The position numbers were made by a program, and so were the translations under genes. DNA of 64,000 nt from Achromobacter xylosoxidans A8 (GTDB taxonomy: Bacteria; Pseudomonadota; Gammaproteobacteria; Burkholderiales; Burkholderiaceae_B), in the NCBI RefSeq assembly GCF_000165835.1, contig NC_014640.1, forward strand, positions 4,650,001 to 4,714,000, written 5' to 3'. The notes under the pieces are model-generated. The model was not told where the DNA came from. It saw only the letters and a list, made by a program, of their open reading frames with translations, and made no database searches. Shown here piece after piece: positions 38,875-46,578 of the stretch (its first letter is position 1; each line of letters begins with the position of its first letter).

Positions 38875-38960
38875 AGCCCAGTAATGTAACTCAGTTATTG
38901 GGGAAATCACTGATTTTTAGTGCTTCAAATACCACGCGCGAGGGGATTTCGTACAACAAA

Positions 38961-39326
38961 TCAGGTCTCGGAAAGCTCCCGCAGCTTGCCCAGGAACACA
39001 TAGCCCATGCCATGGACCGTATGCAACGGCAGCCGGGCGCCAGCCAGCAGGACCTTGCCGCGCAGGCGGCATATGGCCACATTCAGCGTGCGCATCGTGG
39101 TGCGCTTGCGGGCGGCCATGAATTCATCGCGCCGCAGTTCCCTGGCGGGATTGCCCGCCAGGCAAAGCAGGCAAGTGCGCTCCAGGGCAGTCAGGCCGAT
39201 GCGGATGCCCTGGGGCGTAAGCAGGGTCCAGCCCTGGTAGACCAGGGTCCACCAGCCGTCCAAGGCGTAGGGAGTGTCGGCCGCGCGGGCAGGCGCGACT
39301 TGGGCAAGGCGAGCGGGGGCATTCAC
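38961..39326 (-). CDS. Orphan OmpR/PhoB-type winged-helix regulator
   Basis: A 121-residue protein consisting almost only of a Trans_reg_C DNA-binding domain (about 27-115). LTALERTCLLCLAGNPARELRRDEF, RTLNVAICRLRGKV and the C-terminal hairpin HTVHGMGYVFLG identify it. No receiver domain is present and no histidine kinase is nearby. It is co-directional with, and directly upstream of, the RND operon, so it is a candidate controller of efflux. ATG 39326 is the first start in frame. Confidence 0.85.
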   Translation of the reverse strand: MNAPARLAQVAPARAADTPYALDGWWTLVYQGWTLLTPQGIRIGLTALERTCLLCLAGNPARELRRDEFMAARKRTTMRTLNVAICRLRGKVLLAGARLPLHTVHGMGYVFLGKLRELSET

Positions 39327-39519
39327 GACGGATCTCCACCAGGACGGCCCGCGCCGCGCGGGATGGCGGCCGGCTCCCGGAACAAGGTTGCAACTTGCCC
39401 CGAAAGACTACCGCCGGAACCCGCCTATGTTGGATTTACAGGGCACCTATAGGACCAATCCGATCGGCAACCTGCCCCGCCCTATCCAGAAACACCGGCC
39501 GCGCCTTTGCCCCGCGAGT

Positions 39520-40713
39520 TCAGGTGCGCTTGCCGTTGCGGTGGATATCGTGGGTGACGAAGCAACTGTCCTGGGTCGGGCGGGCCAGGATGCCGGGCTT
39601 GGCCAGCGTGGCGCGAATGTCGGACAGGCCGGACTCCCAGTGCTCGCGCATGGCCTCGGTGCCGAACTCGTAGTCCTTGGAGTAACGCTCCCGGTGCTTG
39701 GACTCGTAGATGAGGTTGATGATGTTGGTGGCCGGCGTATGGGACAGCTTGCGGATGTCGTCGAACTCAGCCGCCTTGCGCTCGGCTTCCGGCAGCTTCG
39801 CCAGCAGACGCTGCAAGCCGTGGCGCAGCTTGAGCACGCGCCGCATCTGGTCCGTGACCAGGCGGGTCCGGCTGGAATACTGGATGTCCTTCTGGCGCTC
39901 GGCCACTTCCTCCAGGTTGGTCGGCAGGCCGCCGCGCGCCGGCCACAGATCGACCTGGAACGCCAGCGTGTCGCGCATGTTGTCCGTGGTCAGCACCTGG
40001 GCCAGCGGCGTGTTGGACACGATGCCGCCGTCCCAATAGTGTTCGCCGTCGATCTCGACGGAGGGGAAGCCTGGCGGCAAGGCGCCCGAGGCCATGATGT
40101 GCTCGGGCCTCAGGGTGTCCTTCAGGCTGTCAAAATAGGCGAAGTTGCCGGTCCGCACGTTGACCACGCCGAAACTGGCGCGCACGGCTCCGCTATTGAG
40201 CAGGTCGAAATCCACGAATTCCCGCAAGGTCGCGGCCAGCGGCGTGGTGTCGTAGAAGCTGGTGGACGCCGCGCCCCTGCCGTGCACCAGGTAGGGCGGC
40301 GGAAAACGCGGTTTGAAAAAGCCCGGTTGGCCCGAGAACAGGGCCTGGAAGGCCGACACATGCCCGTTCATGACGGGTGAGCCGAAGCCGAACGGCAAAC
40401 CTTCGAACATGGGCCCGAGCGTCTCGCCCCAGGGCACCGAGGCGAAACCCGCCGGCCGGCAGATGGCTTCCCAGAAACCACGCAAGCGCTCCACCCGCTC
40501 GTCCTCGCGGGAACCCGCGATGATGGCCGCATTGATCGACCCGATGGAAATGCCGGAAATCCAGTTGGGCCGGATGCCCGCTTCGTGCAGCCCTTGGTAC
40601 ACCCCGGCCTGGTAGGCCCCCAGCGCTCCCCCGCCCTGCAGCACCAGGGCGACGACTTCATAGGGCGGCGTATCGCCGGTGTCTTGGGTCGGGGCCTTGC
40701 GGCGAGTACTCAT
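39520..40713 (-). CDS. Patatin-like phospholipase family protein
   Basis: A 397-residue serine lipase. The oxyanion loop is VLQGGGALGAYQAG (24-37), the nucleophile S56 is in GISIGS (54-59), and the catalytic aspartate is in HYWDGGIVSNTPL. The region after ~280 is the family C-terminal extension (DMRDTLAFQVDLWPARG, KDIQYSSRTRLV). There is no signal peptide. It is likely a cytoplasmic or membrane-associated acyl-ester hydrolase; the substrate is unknown. Confidence 0.92.
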   Translation of the reverse strand: MSTRRKAPTQDTGDTPPYEVVALVLQGGGALGAYQAGVYQGLHEAGIRPNWISGISIGSINAAIIAGSREDERVERLRGFWEAICRPAGFASVPWGETLGPMFEGLPFGFGSPVMNGHVSAFQALFSGQPGFFKPRFPPPYLVHGRGAASTSFYDTTPLAATLREFVDFDLLNSGAVRASFGVVNVRTGNFAYFDSLKDTLRPEHIMASGALPPGFPSVEIDGEHYWDGGIVSNTPLAQVLTTDNMRDTLAFQVDLWPARGGLPTNLEEVAERQKDIQYSSRTRLVTDQMRRVLKLRHGLQRLLAKLPEAERKAAEFDDIRKLSHTPATNIINLIYESKHRERYSKDYEFGTEAMREHWESGLSDIRATLAKPGILARPTQDSCFVTHDIHRNGKRT

Positions 40714-40746
40714 ACGGCTTCCTCTAGGCAGGGCTGGCGGACCGCC

Positions 40747-41337
40747 CTACTTGCTTTTGTCCGGCACTTGCGGCGTGCCCACGCCCGCGCGGAACGGATA
40801 CTTGGAGAAAATCTGCGCGACCACCTTGTCCGTGTTCTCGGGCGTAGCGGCCGCGTCGGGCTGGACCTCGCCCACCGCCAGGCCTTCCCAGACCAGCTGC
40901 CTGCGGCGCATGTCGACCAAGTCGATATTCAAGGTGCCCTCAGTATATTGGTAGACGTCGTCGCCCCAACCGTAGCCGGGCCAGCCGCCGTAGAAGCCGG
41001 CGCGATAGCCGTAGTACGGGCCCATGGGCGGAGCGGCCGGCGTGACCTGCACCTTCTGCTGCAGCTTGGCGCTGAAATTGACCAGCAGGTCGGGATTGGA
41101 GGCGCTATAGGTATAGCCGCGCATTTCCATCTGGCCGCGCGTGGCGTTCTTGAGGCGCTCGGTCAGCAAGCTACTGTAGCCCGCTTTGTCCGTGCCCAGC
41201 GGCGTCATGTACCCAAATGTCCGATACTGGGCGAAATTCGCCTGGTGATCGTAGTCGCTCTTGACGGTGGGACCCGAGGCGCAAGCCGCCAACAGAGCCG
41301 TCATGGAACCCGCAGCCAGCAATTTGAACGCTTTCAT
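40747..41337 (-). CDS. DUF4136-family lipoprotein
   Basis: A 196-residue predicted lipoprotein: signal MKAFKLLAAGSMTALLAAC with acylated C19, then the DUF4136 core starting VKSDYDHQANFAQYRTFGYM and ending near VVAQIFSKYPF. A Gly/Tyr/Pro stretch (PYYGYRAGFYGGWPGYGWGDD, residues ~127-147) interrupts it. ATG 41337 has GGAGAAAACGAC upstream. It is divergent from modE; the function of the family is unknown. The patatin-like gene follows after 33 bases, so the two may be one operon. Confidence 0.9.
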   Translation of the reverse strand: MKAFKLLAAGSMTALLAACASGPTVKSDYDHQANFAQYRTFGYMTPLGTDKAGYSSLLTERLKNATRGQMEMRGYTYSASNPDLLVNFSAKLQQKVQVTPAAPPMGPYYGYRAGFYGGWPGYGWGDDVYQYTEGTLNIDLVDMRRRQLVWEGLAVGEVQPDAAATPENTDKVVAQIFSKYPFRAGVGTPQVPDKSK

Positions 41338-41495
41338 GTCGTTTTCTCCGAGAGCCCGATGCTCGAACATAGTGCCGCGAAGCCCACAAAATTTCAACAG
41401 AATCTCATTCGCATCGCTCCCGCAGCAAAACGCTGAAGCAACCGCCGTCCATTACACTTTCATCTGTCCCATACCCTGACCACGGCACGACACAA

Positions 41496-42290
41496 ATGTT
41501 GGAACTTGACGGCTCGATTTGGTTTCGCTCCGGCGCCCAGACCTGGGGCGGCAAAAACCGCATAGACCTGCTGGCGCAAATCGACGCTACTGGCTCGATC
41601 ACGGCCGCCGCGCGCGCCGTGGGCATGAGCTACAAGGGGGCCTGGGACGCCATCGACGCCATGAACAACCTGGCGGGCGAGCCTTTGGTGATCCGGGCCG
41701 CCGGCGGCAAGGGCGGCGGCGGCACGCGCCTGACGGACCGCGCGCGCGGCCTGATCGGCACCTTCCGCGCCCTGGAGGCCGAACACCGCAAGTTCATGGA
41801 AAACCTGACCCGCGCTGGCATGAACGCCAGCGGCGACATCGACCTCATGAGGCGTTTCATGCTAAAGACCAGCGCACGCAACAAACTGCTAGGCACCGTC
41901 ATCCAGATCCGCGCCGGCGCCGTCAACGACGAAATCGTGCTGCGCATCGCGGGCGGCCTGACCATCACGGCCACCATCACGCGCGAAAGCACGCAGGAAC
42001 TGGGATTGGCGATGGGCAAGGAGGCGATCGCGCTGGTCAAGGCGTCGTCGGTCATCGTGGGCGCGCCCGGCCCCGGCCTGCGCCTGTCGGCGCGCAATCA
42101 GCTACCGGGCAAAATCACCGCCCTGCGCCCGGGCGCCGTCAACAGCGAGATCCTGATCGGACTGGACGGCGGCGTGACGCTGGCGGCCATCGTCACCAAT
42201 GAAAGCGCACAGGATCTGGCGCTGGACGTAGGCGCCGACGCGGTGGCGATCTTCAAGGCTTCCAGTGTGATACTCGGCGTGCTGGACTGA
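41496..42290 (+). CDS. modE: Molybdate-responsive transcriptional regulator ModE
   Basis: A 264-residue ModE with the normal layout: an N-terminal winged helix (about 1-100; AQIDATGSITAAARAVGMSYKGAWDAIDAMNNL) and two tandem Mop/TOBE molybdate-binding domains (about 125-190, TSARNKLLGTVIQIRAGAVNDEI, and 197-262, LSARNQLPGKITALRPGAVNSEI). With molybdate it represses uptake genes and may activate Mo-enzyme genes. It converges with modC with only 4 bases between stops, and a ModE box sits in front of modA. Confidence 0.96.
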   Translation: MLELDGSIWFRSGAQTWGGKNRIDLLAQIDATGSITAAARAVGMSYKGAWDAIDAMNNLAGEPLVIRAAGGKGGGGTRLTDRARGLIGTFRALEAEHRKFMENLTRAGMNASGDIDLMRRFMLKTSARNKLLGTVIQIRAGAVNDEIVLRIAGGLTITATITRESTQELGLAMGKEAIALVKASSVIVGAPGPGLRLSARNQLPGKITALRPGAVNSEILIGLDGGVTLAAIVTNESAQDLALDVGADAVAIFKASSVILGVLD

Positions 42291-42294
42291 CCTT

Positions 42295-42981
42295 TCAGAC
42301 GCCCACGTCCTCATCGTGGCGCCGCACCCTGCCCTCGCGCACTTCGAACACTTCGTCGGCCAGCGCGTCCACGTCGGCCGGGTCGTGCGTGATCAGGAGC
42401 ATGGGTACGTCCAACTGGCGCTGCAAGGCGTTGAGCTCCGAACGCATCTTGCCGCGCAGCTGCGAGTCCAGCGCTGAAAAGGGCTCGTCGAGCAGCAGGA
42501 TGTCCGGCCGCAGCATGAGGGCTCGCGCCAAGGCGACCCGTTGCTTCTGCCCGCCCGAGATTTCGCTGGGATAGCTGCCCACAATGGAGCCCAGCTCGAA
42601 CGCGTCCACCCAGCGCTGCGCCTCGGGCCCGACCTCGCGCCTGGGCGGATTGCGCCAACCGCGCCGCAATCCAAAAGCAATGTTCTGCGCCACGGTCAGA
42701 TGAGGAAACAGGGCGTAGTCCTGGAACAGATAGGCGACGCGGCGCGACTGCGCGGGCAGGCTGACGCCGGCGTCGGCATCGAACAGCACGCGGCCGTTGA
42801 TCTCGATGCGGCCCGAATCGGGGCGCAGCAGACCCGCCACCGCGCGCAGCGTCAGGCTCTTGCCCGCCCCCGACGGACCGAACAGCGCGATGCGCTTGGC
42901 CGAGGAATCGAACGCCACGTCCAGCCCGAAGCGCCGGTCGCCGGACACCATCTGCTTGCGCACCCGGATGTTGACGCTCAT
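42295..42981 (-). CDS. modC: Molybdate ABC transporter ATPase ModC, lacking the C-terminal Mop domain
   Basis: A 228-residue ATPase with Walker A GPSGAGKS, Q-loop FQDYALFPHLTV, signature SGGQKQR, Walker B ILLLDEPFSALD and switch histidine ITHDP. ModC proteins usually have ~350 residues with a C-terminal Mop domain that senses molybdate. This one stops right after the nucleotide-binding domain, so that sensing would be absent or left to ModE. The start overlaps the modB stop by four bases. Confidence 0.92.
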   Translation of the reverse strand: MSVNIRVRKQMVSGDRRFGLDVAFDSSAKRIALFGPSGAGKSLTLRAVAGLLRPDSGRIEINGRVLFDADAGVSLPAQSRRVAYLFQDYALFPHLTVAQNIAFGLRRGWRNPPRREVGPEAQRWVDAFELGSIVGSYPSEISGGQKQRVALARALMLRPDILLLDEPFSALDSQLRGKMRSELNALQRQLDVPMLLITHDPADVDALADEVFEVREGRVRRHDEDVGV

Positions 42982-43664
42982 AGCGCGCCCCCGTTGCGCC
43001 GGCCGCTGCTGACAGGCACCAGCTTGCCGGCCAGCAGCAAGACCACCACGCAGGTCACCGAAGTGACCAGCACCAGCATGTTGGCGGTGGCATCGTCACC
43101 TGCCTGCACCGCCTCGTAGATGGCGACCGACAGGGTTTGTGTGCGCCCCGGCAGGTTGCCGGCGATCATCAGCGTGGCGCCGAATTCGCCCAGCGCCCGC
43201 GCGAACGCCAGCAGCACGCCGGCAGCGATGCCGCGCGCGGCCAAAGGCAGCGTAACGCGGAAGAACACCCCCGCCTCGCACACGCCCAGCACGCGCGCCG
43301 CGCTTTCGAGCTGGCTATCGACGTTTTCGAAGGCCGCGCGGGCCGATTTGAACACCAGCGGAAACGCCACCACGGAAGCCGCGATCACCGCGCCCTGCCA
43401 GGTGAAGACCAGTTCGATGCCCCAGTCCGCCAGCGTCTCGCCGATGATGCCGCGGCGCCCCAGCAACACCAGCAGGTAGTAGCCGAGCACCGTGGGCGGC
43501 AGCACCAGCGGCAAGGTCAGCAGCGCGTCCAGAAGATCGCGGCCCGGCCAGCGCCAGCGCGACAGGCCATAGGCCGCGGCCGTGCCGGCCACGGTCGCCA
43601 ACAACGTTGCCCAGCCTGCCACTTTCAGGGAAAGCAGCAGGGGCACCCAAACCGGATCACTCAT
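42978..43664 (-). CDS. modB: Molybdate ABC transporter permease ModB
   Basis: A 228-residue permease with about five or six helices and the coupling-helix motif AARVLGVCEAGVFFRVTLPLAARGIAAG followed by ARALGEFGATLMIAGN, which is diagnostic of ModB/CysT-type permeases. Two adjacent ATG codons (43667, 43664) can start it. It sits between modA (about 20 bases) and modC (4-base overlap). Confidence 0.95.
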   Translation of the reverse strand: MSDPVWVPLLLSLKVAGWATLLATVAGTAAAYGLSRWRWPGRDLLDALLTLPLVLPPTVLGYYLLVLLGRRGIIGETLADWGIELVFTWQGAVIAASVVAFPLVFKSARAAFENVDSQLESAARVLGVCEAGVFFRVTLPLAARGIAAGVLLAFARALGEFGATLMIAGNLPGRTQTLSVAIYEAVQAGDDATANMLVLVTSVTCVVVLLLAGKLVPVSSGRRNGGAL

Positions 43665-43687
43665 CAATGCCTACGATTCAACAGGTA

Positions 43688-44446
43688 TCAGGGCTTCTGG
43701 AAGCCGTAGCGCGACAGTATCGCCTGACCCGCTGGAGACAGCACATAGGCGACGAAACTTTCGGCTTCTTTGGCGGCGGCTTCGCGGGTGGTGACGGCGA
43801 TGGGATAGGTCACCGGCGTCTGCGACGGCACGCGTACCGCGACCTTGACCTTGTCCGCCATGATGGCCGCGTCGGTCGCGAACACGAAGCCCGCGTCGAC
43901 CTCGCCGCGCGCCACGTAGTCCAGGCTCTGGCGCACGTTCTGGGCCAGCACGCTCTTGGCCTGCACTTCCTTCCACAGGCCGGCCGCTTCCAGCGCGCCC
44001 TGGGTATAGCGGCCCACCGGCACCGATGCCGGGTTGCCATAGGCGATGCGCTTGACGTCGTCGCGGGTCAGGTCCTTGAGCGCGGTGATGTTGGCCTTGC
44101 TGTCGGCGGGCACGATCAGCACCACCTGGTTGGCGGCGAAGTCCACGCGGGAGGCCGGCTTGACGGCTTTTTCCTCGACCGCCTTGTCCATGGCCTTCTG
44201 GTCGGCCGAGGCGAACACGTCGGCCGGCGCGCCCTTGACGATCTGCTGCAGCAGCACGTCGGAAGCGCCGAAGTTCAGGATGACCTTGGTGCCGGCGTGC
44301 TCTTTTTCGTAGCCTTGCGCGACTTCCTTGAAGGCATTGGTCAGGCTGGCGGCGGCCGACACCACCAGGTCGCCGGCGTTGGCATTGGCGCCCCATGCGG
44401 CGGCCAGCGCCAAGGACAGCGCCACGATCGGACGTTTGCAGAACAT
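43688..44446 (-). CDS. modA: Molybdate-binding periplasmic protein ModA
   Basis: A 252-residue solute-binding protein with a signal peptide ending ANANA (about residue 24). Family blocks are LVVSAAASLTNAFKEVA, VILNFGASDVLLQQIVKGAPADVFASAD and the ligand-loop region AYGNPASVPVGRYTQGAL. ATG 44446 follows GGGAGAAGAAC; an earlier in-frame start at 44512 would run through the ModE box and is rejected. First gene of modABC. Confidence 0.95.
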   Translation of the reverse strand: MFCKRPIVALSLALAAAWGANANAGDLVVSAAASLTNAFKEVAQGYEKEHAGTKVILNFGASDVLLQQIVKGAPADVFASADQKAMDKAVEEKAVKPASRVDFAANQVVLIVPADSKANITALKDLTRDDVKRIAYGNPASVPVGRYTQGALEAAGLWKEVQAKSVLAQNVRQSLDYVARGEVDAGFVFATDAAIMADKVKVAVRVPSQTPVTYPIAVTTREAAAKEAESFVAYVLSPAGQAILSRYGFQKP

Positions 44447-44480
44447 GTTCTTCTCCCAGAGGAAATCGCTAAGTCGGTAA

Positions 44481-44504
44481 CGAAATATATATAGGTATAT
44501 AACG
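44481..44504 (-). promoter_or_regulatory. ModE box in front of modA
   Basis: On the minus strand CGTTATATA (44504-44496), CCTATA and TATATTTCG (44489-44481) fit the ModE operator pattern of two CG-n-TATATA half-sites six bases apart; the second half deviates at two positions. It lies 34 bases before the modA ATG, placed to block transcription when molybdate is plentiful. Confidence 0.82.
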
Positions 44505-44589
44505 CCCGTCAATTTGGCTTCCCGGGGGACCGTTGAGCAATATCAAGGAGTGGTGGCCATGGCTTCCGGCCCAGGACCCGGCGCAGGCT

Positions 44590-44940
44590 TCAGCCGCGCG
44601 CCACCGTGGTCGCGTGCACCGACTCGGGCGCCAGCAGCGTCCGCAGGTGCTCCAGCGCCAGCTCGGGCCGCGCCGCGCCGCACATGAAGACGTCCAGCGC
44701 GGCGAACTGGTGCTCGGGCCAGGTGTGGATGCTGATGTGGGATTCGCTCAGCAGGACCACGCCGGTCACGCCAGCGCCGTCGCCGAAATGATGAAAATGC
44801 GCGCTGAGCACGCGCGCGCCCGCCGCCTGCGCCGCGGCGACCAGATCGCGTTCCAGCGCCTGCGCGTCGGTCAGGCGATCCGCCGGCACGCCGCGGAAAT
44901 CCGCCAGCACGTGGCGGCCAGGGGTAGCATGCGGGGTCAC
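44590..44940 (-). CDS. speD: S-adenosylmethionine decarboxylase proenzyme SpeD (class 1B)
   Basis: A 116-residue proenzyme that cleaves itself to make a pyruvoyl group and decarboxylates SAM, giving the aminopropyl donor. The self-cleavage site is E66-S67 in LLSESHISIHTWPE, with H68 and the catalytic cysteine C87 in DVFMCG. The length fits the short bacterial/archaeal type. The GTG start at 44940 overlaps the stop of the small Gly/Ser-rich gene. It is the last gene of a minus-strand unit with DUF4178, SPFH and DUF350 genes, so its product probably feeds the divergent aminopropyltransferase. Confidence 0.94.
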   Translation of the reverse strand: MTPHATPGRHVLADFRGVPADRLTDAQALERDLVAAAQAAGARVLSAHFHHFGDGAGVTGVVLLSESHISIHTWPEHQFAALDVFMCGAARPELALEHLRTLLAPESVHATTVARG

Positions 44941-45098
44941 TTGTGGGATCCGCCCGAGGACCAGCCCGAGCCGCCGGACGAACTGCTGCCCCAGCTGCTG
45001 CCGGAGCCGCCGCCAGACATGCGCGCGCCCGGCGAGCTGACCCCGGTGGCGAAGATCACCACCACAATGGCGTAGACGGTATATAGCAGCTTGCCCAT
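44937..45098 (-). CDS. Tiny membrane-anchored Gly/Ser/Trp-rich protein
   Basis: A 53-residue frame not listed by length-based gene finding. It starts ATG 45098 (MGKLLYTVYAIVVVIFATGV), one helix of about residues 4-20, then a tail of repeats ending GGGSGSSWGSSSSGGSGWSS and GGSHK. It lies 4 bases after the DUF4178 gene and overlaps the speD GTG start as GTGA. Tight spacing on both sides and a sensible anchor-plus-tail layout argue that it is real. Similar tails occur on small proteins of membrane-stress operons; function unknown. Confidence 0.75.
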   Translation of the reverse strand: MGKLLYTVYAIVVVIFATGVSSPGARMSGGGSGSSWGSSSSGGSGWSSGGSHK

Positions 45099-45102
45099 CT
45101 TG

Positions 45103-46572
45103 TCATTCGTCCTTGCCGGATAGTTTGTCCGCCAGCGCCGCCGGAATCCAGAGGAACGCCGCGCCGATCAGAAGAGGAACGATGCCCCCGCTGAAGATAT
45201 TGTCGAAGTTCAGGAAGGCCAGCGCGATCAGGGCCGTCCAGGCAAACTTGCGATACCCCCCGGGTTTGCCGCTAAGCGGCATGGCCTTCTGCTTGGCCAG
45301 TTCAGGGTCCCCGAACCATTCGGCCAATTGCGCCGGCGCCACCGGCCCCGAGGCCGACCAGCCCAGTTCGGACTCGCTCAGCTCGCGGGTCAGTTTGAGG
45401 TTGCCAGCCTTGTAATCCGTGATCTTGGTGCTGTCGCCGACCTTGACGCGCCAGTTGAACGCGCCCAGCGCCAGCTCCACGCGCGAGGTGTAGTCGTACA
45501 GTTTCTGATAAAGCTTGGAGTTCCAGCGCACGCTGCTGGCGTTGTTGTGGCTGGGCCAGGTGTCGCACACCCGCACGCGCTCCCACCCTTCGTCGGTTTC
45601 CACCAGCCAGATGAATCCCTTCACCGGATTGAACAGCAGGTACTCGATCCAGTCGGACGGTTCCTCGGGATCCGGATCGGCGCACTTCATCAGGCCGATG
45701 AGCGTATAGGAAGCGCCGTCGATCTTGGCCACCGCGCCCAGCGCCAGCGTGGTCTTGACGGCCTTGACCTTGCGGGCCTTCTCGATGACTTCGGCGGTGG
45801 GACCCGAGCAGTCGACCGCGGCCGCGCACGAGGGGCAGACCACCTGGGTGGCCATGGCGGCCACGAAACTTATCGGCCCGCCGCAGTTCGGGCAGTCCAG
45901 CGCCTTGATCTGGCCACGGAAACGGCCGGCCGTCTCCTCGACCTGCTCGTTGGTCCGCAACGATGCCGCCTGCATGGCGGACAGGTCGAACGCCTTGCCG
46001 ATGTACAGCTCGGGCTCGGGTCCGTCGGAAAAGTCCAGTGTGAGGAACGCGTCCAGGCAGCGGTAATCCGCCACCTTGGCCAGCCAGCCCTCGCCCGGCA
46101 CGAACGGCAGCTCGCCTTGCGTGCCGCCCGCCTGGCAGGCGCGCACGTCGGCGGCGGTGTAGCGCTGCCCGTCCAGCTTCAATTCGTCGCCGGGCGCGAT
46201 GTCGTCGAACGCCGGCATGCCTTGCGTGGACTTGACCTTGCGCCGCCGGGTCACGGCGTACTGGCCCGAGGCGTCCGACAGCCAGCCGTCGGAGCCGTCT
46301 TCGAACCAGAGGTACCACTCGTTCCAGAAGCCGTCTTCGTAGCGCAGCTGGATGCGGCCGATCAGATCGAAGCGCTTGCCTTCATGGGTGCCGGCCGCGC
46401 CCAGGCACAAGGGCGAGTAGTCCTCCAGGACTTCGGCGGCCTCGCCGATGCGCTTGACCGACTCGGCGTCCTTCAGCAAAGTGCTGCGGCAGGCGCCGCA
46501 GACCGCCATGACGGATGCCGCGGACGTGAATTTGACTGGGGCGCCGCACTGCGGACACAGAACCTGCTGCAT
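45103..46572 (-). CDS. DUF4178 protein with two zinc ribbons and a C-terminal membrane anchor
   Basis: A 489-residue protein. The first zinc ribbon has CPQC (C6, C9) and CGAC (C25, C28), followed by a DUF4178 unit (about 50-210; FDLIGRIQLRYEDGFWNEWYLWFEDGSDGWLSD). A second ribbon, CPNC/CPSC (about 226-250), is followed by a second DUF4178 unit (YTLIGLMKCADPDPEEPSDWIEYLLFNP). The end (about 440-485) has two hydrophobic segments. DUF4178 is a small beta domain of unknown function found with SPFH, DUF350 and polyamine genes. It ends 6 bases before the SPFH stop-start junction region, in one operon. Confidence 0.92.
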   Translation of the reverse strand: MQQVLCPQCGAPVKFTSAASVMAVCGACRSTLLKDAESVKRIGEAAEVLEDYSPLCLGAAGTHEGKRFDLIGRIQLRYEDGFWNEWYLWFEDGSDGWLSDASGQYAVTRRRKVKSTQGMPAFDDIAPGDELKLDGQRYTAADVRACQAGGTQGELPFVPGEGWLAKVADYRCLDAFLTLDFSDGPEPELYIGKAFDLSAMQAASLRTNEQVEETAGRFRGQIKALDCPNCGGPISFVAAMATQVVCPSCAAAVDCSGPTAEVIEKARKVKAVKTTLALGAVAKIDGASYTLIGLMKCADPDPEEPSDWIEYLLFNPVKGFIWLVETDEGWERVRVCDTWPSHNNASSVRWNSKLYQKLYDYTSRVELALGAFNWRVKVGDSTKITDYKAGNLKLTRELSESELGWSASGPVAPAQLAEWFGDPELAKQKAMPLSGKPGGYRKFAWTALIALAFLNFDNIFSGGIVPLLIGAAFLWIPAALADKLSGKDE

Positions 46573-46578
46573 GGAGCC

